In this document: positions 21,598-26,981 of the stretch, piece by piece
How positions within the stretch are numbered: the stretch's first letter is position 1
How the letters are laid out: each line of letters starts with the position of its first letter
NCBI GenBank assembly: GCA_023262965.1
Contig: JALQXX010000013.1
Coordinates: forward strand, 1-35,343
Direction of reading: 5' to 3'
Source of the DNA: Candidatus Marinamargulisbacteria bacterium
Lineage (GTDB): Bacteria > Margulisbacteria > Marinamargulisbacteria > UBA817
DNA: 35,343 nt
Translations under genes and position numbers: made by a program
The notes under the pieces: model-generated
Databases searched by the model: none
What the model was told of the DNA's origin: nothing
What the model saw: only the letters and a program-made list of their open reading frames with translations

Positions 21598-22328
21598 CGG
21601 TTGGCATTGTTCCCTTTCCGGGCAGCAATTGTGAAGACGAAACGGCCGCCGCATTGGCCCAGTTGGGTATTCCGTATACCATCATTCCATGGCATACCAC
21701 GGATGATGTATCAGCGTATTCCGGCTTTGTGTTTCCGGGGGGATTCAGTTTTCAGGATCGGATACGGGCCGGTGTTATTGCGGCCAAATTACCCATTATG
21801 GCGCGTATCAAAGCGTTATCGGGATCCCGCCCCATTTTGGGCATCTGCAATGGGGCTCAAATTTTGGTTGAGGCCGGTTTTTTATCGGATGGGGATACCT
21901 TGGATTGTGCGATTGATGCCAATCGTCACAATGGTGAGGCCATTGGATTTGTTTGTGATTGGGGATTTTTATCGCCGGTTAACCCATCTAAAAATGTATT
22001 TTTAAAATCGTTTTCTGAGTCGGATGTGTTGCCGGTTCAAGTGTGCCATGCGGAAGGTCGGTTTATTCATCAGGGGGCGCCGGTGAGTGGTCTTAAGTAC
22101 ACCCAATTGTCGGGTGCACCGGCTCAGGGGTTTCCGTATAATCCCAATGGTAGTCAGGATAACTGGGCGGCTATTTCAAATAGTGCTGGAAATGTGTTGG
22201 CGATTATGCCGCATCCCGAGCGATCGATGGATTCCCGTGTGTATCCCCAGTCTATTCGCGTGGTAGCGGATCGGCATGGGTATCGACTGGTGCCGTTCAC
22301 CACGTTGTTTAAAGGGTTTGTGACATGA
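21594..22328 (+). CDS. purQ: Phosphoribosylformylglycinamidine synthase glutaminase subunit
   Basis: It supplies ammonia for purine synthesis step 4 together with PurL and PurS. Seen: MTVGIVPFPGSNCEDETAAA at the N-terminus, VFPGGFSFQDRIRAG, the nucleophile elbow GICNGAQILVEAG with Cys85, the QVCHAEGRF motif, and MPHPERSMD with His207 and Glu209 completing the triad. The length of 244 residues is normal. It overlaps the upstream flavoprotein (ATGA) and the downstream unknown (ATGA). PurL and a clear PurS are not in the window. Confidence 0.96.
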   Translation: MTVGIVPFPGSNCEDETAAALAQLGIPYTIIPWHTTDDVSAYSGFVFPGGFSFQDRIRAGVIAAKLPIMARIKALSGSRPILGICNGAQILVEAGFLSDGDTLDCAIDANRHNGEAIGFVCDWGFLSPVNPSKNVFLKSFSESDVLPVQVCHAEGRFIHQGAPVSGLKYTQLSGAPAQGFPYNPNGSQDNWAAISNSAGNVLAIMPHPERSMDSRVYPQSIRVVADRHGYRLVPFTTLFKGFVT

Positions 22329-22852
22329 CCGTGATTACGGTATACACCACTCAAAAACAATCCGATTTGGCGGCGGTTAGTGCTCAGAAATTTTTTGAAA
22401 TGTATGGGGGGGCGCCGTATCCACGCTATATTCAGCACTACAATCAATACCATATCGCGGGAACGTTTTCGGCGGATGCAATACGTGCGATAGCCCACAA
22501 TTCCCCCATTCTGTACAATCGAAACAACCAGCACATGATAACCGATGCGACGTTGTTTAATCCAGAGCATCACTTTTTTGTGATTAAGCGTCGGGAGCCA
22601 TTGCGTTGTACGAATCAAATACAAGCGTTTCGCGCGGTAATGCCGGCCTCTCAGACCATTGAGGCCATGTATGTATCGGATATGTGGGCATTGGATTTTT
22701 CGGAACCCATACCCGTTTCGGATATGATCTCTCGATTTATGATGGGGGCGCCGAATACCACCGCCCTTTTTGCCCATCCGCTATGTCATACGGTGGAGCA
22801 TCTTCCCTTTGATGCTTTAAAAGCGCAGTTGACCGGCGTGGTTCAGGGATAG
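22325..22852 (+). CDS. Unrecognised protein translationally coupled to purQ
   Basis: 175 residues, soluble, mixed alpha/beta (MTVITVYTTQKQSDLAAVSA, then FFVIKRREPLRCTNQIQAFR, and AEAMYVSDMW-like strands near 118-128). The ATGA overlap with purQ would suit a PurS or a PurS-like domain of FGAM synthase. However, the protein is about twice PurS length and the sequence does not show a convincing PurS pattern. It is followed 14 bases later by a glycosyltransferase. I leave the function open. Confidence 0.55.
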   Translation: MTVITVYTTQKQSDLAAVSAQKFFEMYGGAPYPRYIQHYNQYHIAGTFSADAIRAIAHNSPILYNRNNQHMITDATLFNPEHHFFVIKRREPLRCTNQIQAFRAVMPASQTIEAMYVSDMWALDFSEPIPVSDMISRFMMGAPNTTALFAHPLCHTVEHLPFDALKAQLTGVVQG

Positions 22853-22866
22853 GCCCTGGTTAGAAT

Positions 22867-23718
22867 ATGAGGCCTGACGTTACCGTTATTGTTGTTAATT
22901 ATAATGGGGGGGCGTTTATTGGGGATTGTTTGGATTCTGTTCTGGCGCAGACGGCATTTTGCAAGGCCATGCGTGTTGTTGTGGTTGATAATGCCTCTAT
23001 TGATGATTCATTGGGCGTCATTCAATCGCGGCAGAACCCTGTGATGCAGGTCATACGCAACCCCACCAATGTGGGGTTTTCGCAGGCCCATAATCAACTC
23101 ATTGATACCTTGGATTCGCCCTACATGTGGCTGGTGAATAACGATACCTGTTTTGATCCCCACATCGATATTATAACGCCGATTATACAGGTATTTGAAT
23201 CCGATCCATCGATTGTTGGAATTTCCCCAAAATTACGAAATACGGATGGTAGTATTCAATGTCAAGGTAGTGCATTGTTTGCCTACCGATACCGCCGTAA
23301 AACACCGACAGTGGTGCCCTTCTTATCGGGGGCGGCTTTATTTATTCGCACGGATTTTTTTAAGACGATTGGTGGATTTGATCCCCGTTTGTATTTTTAT
23401 AACGATGATATTGATTTTGCGTATCAGGCTAAAAAACATCATAAAAAGCTGTTGTATTACCCGCTGGTTGCGGTGACCCATCATGGTGGTCTATCCACTC
23501 GGTTTCAACCCGTTAAAACGCGTATTGCGGGCTATTTGGGCAGTTTGATTATTTGTCAAAAATATTACCCTCGCGCGATTTTTTATGTGTACAAAGTGGT
23601 TATGATCCGATGGATGACCCTAATGATTCTGTATCATAATAGCCGAAAAACCGCATCGTCGTCCGAATGGTCTCGGTCACTGTGGGCAGCGATTCAGCAA
23701 ATCAAGTCGTATGATTAA
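22867..23718 (+). CDS. Family 2 glycosyltransferase (rhamnosyltransferase-like)
   Basis: GT-A fold inverting transferase. Seen: DVTVIVVNYNGGAFIGDCLD (4-23), RVVVVDNASIDDSLGVI, NVGFSQAHNQLID, WLVNNDTCFDPHID (the metal/nucleotide-binding D-x-D region reads NNDT), PFLSGAALFIRTDFFKTIGG, and FYNDDIDFAYQAKKHHKKLL, the 'eD.Dl..R....G' acceptor region. A His-rich HHGGLSTR follows, as in WbbL-type rhamnosyltransferases. C-terminal hydrophobic residues suggest membrane association. It is likely to build surface polysaccharide or the LPS core, in keeping with the lpxB and lptA/lptC neighbours. It overlaps the TPR gene by 8 bases. Confidence 0.9.
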   Translation: MRPDVTVIVVNYNGGAFIGDCLDSVLAQTAFCKAMRVVVVDNASIDDSLGVIQSRQNPVMQVIRNPTNVGFSQAHNQLIDTLDSPYMWLVNNDTCFDPHIDIITPIIQVFESDPSIVGISPKLRNTDGSIQCQGSALFAYRYRRKTPTVVPFLSGAALFIRTDFFKTIGGFDPRLYFYNDDIDFAYQAKKHHKKLLYYPLVAVTHHGGLSTRFQPVKTRIAGYLGSLIICQKYYPRAIFYVYKVVMIRWMTLMILYHNSRKTASSSEWSRSLWAAIQQIKSYD

Positions 23719-24340
23719 ATGGGGGTTTTTTTGGGGGGTGGTTATGACGGTGGTTGTGGTTGCGTATCCGCAGCGAACCCCTGAGCAGATTGCCCACCAA
23801 GAGGCCTTAACGGAGCAGATTAATGCGGATCCGCGCAATCCCGATTACCGGTTCGAATTGGCCATGGCCTATGCCGAAACGGGGTGGATTGAGTTGGGAT
23901 GGAATCAATTGGCGTTGATTCCCCAACTGGCGACGGATTACCATAAGCGAGTGTTGGCGCGATACGAACCGATTGTGGCGGCGGAACCGGACAATGCGGC
24001 CGCGTATTTTCGATTGGCCTTTGCCTACTATGTGGATAATCAAAAAACAGCGGCTTTGGATGCGTTTAAATCGGTATTGCGTACGCGGCCCAACCATGAA
24101 TGGAGTATGGGGCTCATCGCGCTTGTTTTAGCGGATCAAGGGGATTATGCGGCCGCACGCACCTGGTGCAAGCGAGCCTTGGCGATTAATGGCGATGCCT
24201 TAGCCATCCATTTTTTATTGGGAAAAATTGATTATGAAACCGGAAATTTATGGGGAGTTATGGGGGCGAGTGTGCATGTGGCCCGACTAAAAAGCATTGA
24301 AGCAAAGTACCGGCCAATACCACCAAAAGGGCTGGATTAA
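23711..24340 (+). CDS. TPR-repeat protein with N-terminal signal/anchor
   Basis: 209 residues. A hydrophobic N-terminus (WGFFWGVVMTVVVVAYP) precedes TPR-like helix pairs: NPDYRFELAMAYAETGWIEL (about 40-59), DNAAAYFRLAFAYYVDNQKT (about 95-114) and the 'A.....g.y..A..w...AL' unit near 140-160 (LADQGDYAAARTWCKRALAI). It is probably periplasmic and mediates protein contacts. It is coupled to the glycosyltransferase (8-base overlap) and to lptC (TAATG), so it may serve envelope assembly. Confidence 0.8.
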   Translation: MIKWGFFWGVVMTVVVVAYPQRTPEQIAHQEALTEQINADPRNPDYRFELAMAYAETGWIELGWNQLALIPQLATDYHKRVLARYEPIVAAEPDNAAAYFRLAFAYYVDNQKTAALDAFKSVLRTRPNHEWSMGLIALVLADQGDYAAARTWCKRALAINGDALAIHFLLGKIDYETGNLWGVMGASVHVARLKSIEAKYRPIPPKGLD

Positions 24341-24882
24341 TGCGGTATGTGATGGCGTTTATGGGGCTCGGCTTGGTGATTGTTTCGGGGCTATTCTCCT
24401 TAAAATCGCCAGTCCCTAGTCCAACAAAACCTCAAAAAAGTGATTATTCTTTTGAAAATGTTACCGTTAGCTTACTAAAAAATAATAAAAAAGAATGGTC
24501 TTTGACGGCGCGTGAGCTCATCATATTTAATAATTCCAACCGCTTTTATTTGACCACAATTCAAGGGTATTATCGCAAGGCGCATCAGACATCGACCTTC
24601 ACATTTGCGTCACCAACAGGCGTGTATGATGCGGTTTTGGGTCGCCTTCGGTTAATTAACATGGTCTCGGTATGGAATGGGTCACAGGGCATGTACCAAT
24701 TCATGGCAGATGAGGTGGATATATATTCCAGCACGTACATGTTGATGGGATATGGCAATATTCGAGTGACATCGGATCGAATTCAATTAATAGCACAGGA
24801 AATGGTTGGCAATTTTTTAGATAATACCGTATCGTTTTCGTATGATGTTCAAGGAACCATCAACGCCACTGCCATTGATTAA
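24340..24882 (+). CDS. lptC: LptC-like LPS export protein
   Basis: 180 residues. An N-terminal membrane anchor (MAFMGLGLVIVSGLFSL) is followed by a beta-jellyroll region typical of LptC/YrbK: YSFENVTVSLLKNNKKEWSL, TARELIIFNNSNRFYLTTI, FTFASPTGVYDAVLGRLRLI and YQFMADEVDIYSSTYMLMGY. LptC hands LPS from the LptBFG extractor to LptA. It starts at TAATG with the TPR gene, and its last 41 bases overlap the pseudouridine synthase frame. Confidence 0.78.
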   Translation: MRYVMAFMGLGLVIVSGLFSLKSPVPSPTKPQKSDYSFENVTVSLLKNNKKEWSLTARELIIFNNSNRFYLTTIQGYYRKAHQTSTFTFASPTGVYDAVLGRLRLINMVSVWNGSQGMYQFMADEVDIYSSTYMLMGYGNIRVTSDRIQLIAQEMVGNFLDNTVSFSYDVQGTINATAID

Positions 24883-25573
24883 TTTTTTGCGGCAATACTC
24901 GTCGGTATCGCGGCGTGCTATTTTGCAGAAAATCGCATCGGGGTTGGTGCGTGTTAATGGGACGGTTATTTGGGATGCTCAGCATGCGTTGACGGGTACG
25001 GATGCGGTATACATGGACCAGGTGTTGATTCAACCGCAGCCTGTGCAGTATTACCGATTTCACAAGCCCGTGGGGGTTGTGTCAACCATGGATGACCCCA
25101 AAAACCGATCGTGTTTAGCGCACTATATTGCCAAAAATCGTTTGCCAAGAACCCTCCGCCCGATTGGCCGATTGGATCGGGATTCGTCGGGACTTTTATT
25201 GTTTTCCAATGATGGCATGTTTATTCATCGGGTTCTGCATCCATCCCATGCGATTGCCAAAATGTATCGGATTACCGTGGATGCCCCGCTAAGGGAACGT
25301 TCAAAACGCCAATTTAGGGAGGGTTTTTTTTTGGAGGACGGTCCGGTTCAGGGAACCATTGAGCGGGTTTTTTCACCGCGGGATGTGCTGGTGTCGATTA
25401 CAATGGGTCGCAATCGCATTTTGCGGCGGGCATTTGCGCATATGGGGTACACGATTCAAACCCTACATCGAACGGGTATTGGGGGGATATCATTGGGGTC
25501 GCTGGCCCCGGGAGCCTTTGCAGCGATGGATGCGGATTGCATAAAAACCCTGGTAAGCCAATCCATAACATGA
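24842..25573 (+). CDS. RsuA/RluB-family rRNA pseudouridine synthase
   Basis: 243 residues. An S4 RNA-binding domain at about 12-60 (INFLRQYSSVSRRAILQKIA, then GLVRVNGTVI) is followed by the catalytic domain: YYRFHKPVGVVSTMDDP, RPIGRLDRDSSGLLLFSNDG with catalytic Asp112, and GRNRILRRAFAHMGYTIQTL, as in RluB, RluE, RluF and RsuA. The target uridine cannot be assigned from sequence. The ATG at 24842 overlaps lptC by 41 bases; a TTG at 24875 would give a protein starting closer to the usual S4 start. The stop codon lies inside the extended -10 of the tRNA-Met promoter. Confidence 0.92.
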   Translation: MMFKEPSTPLPLINFLRQYSSVSRRAILQKIASGLVRVNGTVIWDAQHALTGTDAVYMDQVLIQPQPVQYYRFHKPVGVVSTMDDPKNRSCLAHYIAKNRLPRTLRPIGRLDRDSSGLLLFSNDGMFIHRVLHPSHAIAKMYRITVDAPLRERSKRQFREGFFLEDGPVQGTIERVFSPRDVLVSITMGRNRILRRAFAHMGYTIQTLHRTGIGGISLGSLAPGAFAAMDADCIKTLVSQSIT

Positions 25574-25579
25574 TACTGT
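25571..25579 (+). promoter_or_regulatory. Extended -10 promoter for tRNA-Met
   Basis: TGA-TACTGT (25571-25579) is a TGn-extended -10 with its centre about 14 bases before the tRNA. The TGA is also the stop codon of the upstream gene. The -35 is weak (TGGTAA, 25551-25556). Confidence 0.45.
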
Positions 25580-25589
25580 AAGGCACAAT

Positions 25590-25667
25590 GGCGGCGTAGC
25601 TCAGCTTGGTGAGAGCGCGCGGTTCATACCCGTGAGGTCACTGGTTCGACTCCAGTCGCCGCTACCA
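25590..25667 (+). tRNA. tRNA-Met (anticodon CAT), elongator type, CCA encoded
   Basis: 78-base cloverleaf. Acceptor GGCGGCG pairs with CGCCGCT (one G-T at 1-72), D arm GCTC...GAGC, anticodon arm CGCGG-TTCATAC-CCGTG, T arm ACTGG-TTCGACT-CCAGT, then ACCA. The paired first position and the lack of three consecutive G-C pairs at 29-31/39-41 argue for elongator rather than initiator Met. The overall sequence resembles elongator tRNA-Met rather than tRNA-Ile2. Confidence 0.95.
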
Positions 25668-25712
25668 TTACCTGCAATTTTTAAAATAGTTCAAAATTAT
25701 CTTGAATTTGAA

Positions 25713-25741
25713 TTGCAAATTAGTCTTTTAACGAATATAAT
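25713..25741 (+). promoter_or_regulatory. Promoter of the U-box gene
   Basis: TTGCAA (25713-25718), exactly 17 bases, TATAAT (25736-25741): the best-matching classical promoter in the window. The predicted start, about 25747, falls inside the inverted repeat that begins at 25741. It lies in a notably AT-rich 75-base stretch after the tRNA. Confidence 0.6.
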
Positions 25742-25771
25742 TACACTATTAATTAAAAACTAATAGTGTAA
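25741..25771. repeat. Perfect 11-bp inverted repeat at the U-box transcription start
   Basis: TTACACTATTA (25741-25751) and TAATAGTGTAA (25761-25771) are exact reverse complements around a 9-base loop. It overlaps the end of the -10 box and the predicted +1, a usual place for a repressor operator. It could also form a 5' hairpin in the mRNA. No T-run follows on the plus strand, so it is not a standard terminator. Confidence 0.65.
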
Positions 25772-25790
25772 GTCTCGGATTTCATACTGG

Positions 25791-25805
25791 AATGCCCAGG
25801 GCATT
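25791..25805. repeat. 15-bp palindrome upstream of the U-box gene
   Basis: AATGCCC-A-GGGCATT (25791-25805) is a perfect palindrome around one base, 38 bases before the ATG. It is more GC-rich than its surroundings. It may be a second protein-binding site or an RNA hairpin in the leader. Confidence 0.5.
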
Positions 25806-25843
25806 GGTTTGTTATTAAAGGTGTCGCACGAAAAGGATATGCC

Positions 25844-26905
25844 ATGAATGTTGGATTGAATGTTGGGAGAGTTCCCCAAAGTAGGCAACAGGCGGTGCCT
25901 GAAGCGGCCGGAGAACGTGAAGAATTATTAGAAAAATTGGTTTCACAGCACTTTATCTGCCCGATAACCCGGGAGTTGATGATGGATCCGGTGATAGACA
26001 AAGAGGGACACTCGTTTGAAAAGATAGCTATAAATAGGTGGTTGCTAGATAGATTGATCTGTCCGGTAGGGTGGCATCGGTTGACGGCAGAGGATTTGGT
26101 AGACAATCGTGCGTTAAAGGGTGCAATAGAGTGTGTAATGCCCCATATAAATACAAAGGCGTATTGTAGGCCTAGCGTGGGTGTTGGGGATGAGGCGTTT
26201 CTGTATGATACGTTGGGGAATATGTATGCGGGAAGTAATGAATGGTTAAGGTTGGGAATAACGGTGGATAAAGTGCCCACAGTAAGTGAGGAAATGAAAG
26301 TGGCGTTGAAAAATATGCTAGCGAATGGGGAGGCGCCGTTAGTGGTGTTGGATACGGGAATTGGTTTGTTAGAATTGCATAAAATATTGGAATGTAAAGC
26401 GGCTGAAGGTAGAATCCCGAGTAATGCGAAGTTGAGGTTTGATCATGATGACAGAAAGAACGCCTTCGAAAAACGCGAGGGATTCACAACGGGAGGGGGT
26501 TTATTGCAATATTTGGTGGTAGGAACGGGAAAAGGAAGAAGCGGAACGGGCGTATTGGACAGTACGCGGTGTAAGGTGTATGAGGATCAACAAAACGAGC
26601 TAAAGAAACGCTGTGCAGGGTATGAGGAGATGCGCGTGAGGGAGGTGGTGGTGATGGCAATATTGTGCCAGTTAGCAAACCGAAAGCAATTGCTGAGTGA
26701 GGAATCTAGGCAAATACAGGGGTTGGGAGGTCGAGTGTGTCCAACATGGGCAAGAACAAGCGAAATATGGACTACAAGTGGGTGGAGAGTAACGGTTGGG
26801 GCGCATGGAGAAAGGGGGCTTTTTATCTACAACTTCCACTACGATGAAAACGAGTTCGACATTCTTGGGCTTGCGGCGTGTCGGAAGTTTTTTGATCAAC
26901 CGTAA
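25844..26905 (+). CDS. U-box domain protein (putative E3 ubiquitin ligase / effector-like)
   Basis: 353 residues. Residues 36-98 are a clear U-box: HFICPITRELMMDPVIDKEG, HSFEKIAINRW, LICPVG, and DNRALKGAIE, with the E2-contact Ile38, Cys-Pro-Ile, Asp-Pro-Val, Gly-His-Ser-Phe-Glu and Trp66 all kept. U-boxes recruit ubiquitin-charged E2 enzymes, which bacteria normally lack; bacterial examples such as Legionella LubX and E. coli NleG act in host cells. The remaining 250 residues (APLVVLDTGIGLLELHKILE, FTTGGGLLQYLVVGTGKG, ENEFDILGLAACRKFF) match no family I know. No signal peptide is seen. Fifteen of 26 Arg codons are AGA/AGG, codons that appear rare in neighbouring genes, which suggests acquisition. 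It has its own promoter and AAAAGGA 6 bases before the ATG. Secretion route unknown. Confidence 0.88.
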   Translation: MNVGLNVGRVPQSRQQAVPEAAGEREELLEKLVSQHFICPITRELMMDPVIDKEGHSFEKIAINRWLLDRLICPVGWHRLTAEDLVDNRALKGAIECVMPHINTKAYCRPSVGVGDEAFLYDTLGNMYAGSNEWLRLGITVDKVPTVSEEMKVALKNMLANGEAPLVVLDTGIGLLELHKILECKAAEGRIPSNAKLRFDHDDRKNAFEKREGFTTGGGLLQYLVVGTGKGRSGTGVLDSTRCKVYEDQQNELKKRCAGYEEMRVREVVVMAILCQLANRKQLLSEESRQIQGLGGRVCPTWARTSEIWTTSGWRVTVGAHGERGLFIYNFHYDENEFDILGLAACRKFFDQP

Positions 26906-26915
26906 CTATGCAGGA

Positions 26916-26945
26916 TTGGCATGACGGCAAAAGACATGCTACACT
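26916..26945 (+). promoter_or_regulatory. Promoter of the UPF0182 gene
   Basis: TTGGCA (26916-26921), 18-base spacer, TACACT (26940-26945) preceded by TGC, making an extended -10. The predicted start, about 26952, leaves a leader of about 30 bases before the preferred ATG at 26982. Confidence 0.55.
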
Positions 26946-26981
26946 CATTTCCATGATCCAGTGCCAAGGTGTGAAGCCATA

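Noticed and set aside
22154-22777. 207-codon antisense frame over purQ and its neighbour
   Set aside because: Its translation is Arg/His-rich and non-protein-like, and it is antisense to a clear purQ.
22861-22866. TAGAAT directly before the glycosyltransferase ATG as a promoter
   Set aside because: The start site would fall inside the coding sequence and there is no alternative start codon nearby, so read-through from the purQ operon is more likely.
25741-25771. Inverted repeat read as a Rho-independent terminator of tRNA-Met
   Set aside because: The stem is AT-rich and no T-run follows on the plus strand. It also overlaps a good promoter, so an operator or leader role fits better.
25590-26981. 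tRNA-Met as an attachment site for an integrated element carrying the U-box gene
   Set aside because: I found no repeat of the tRNA 3' end after the gene and no integrase in the window. Only the codon bias supports acquisition.
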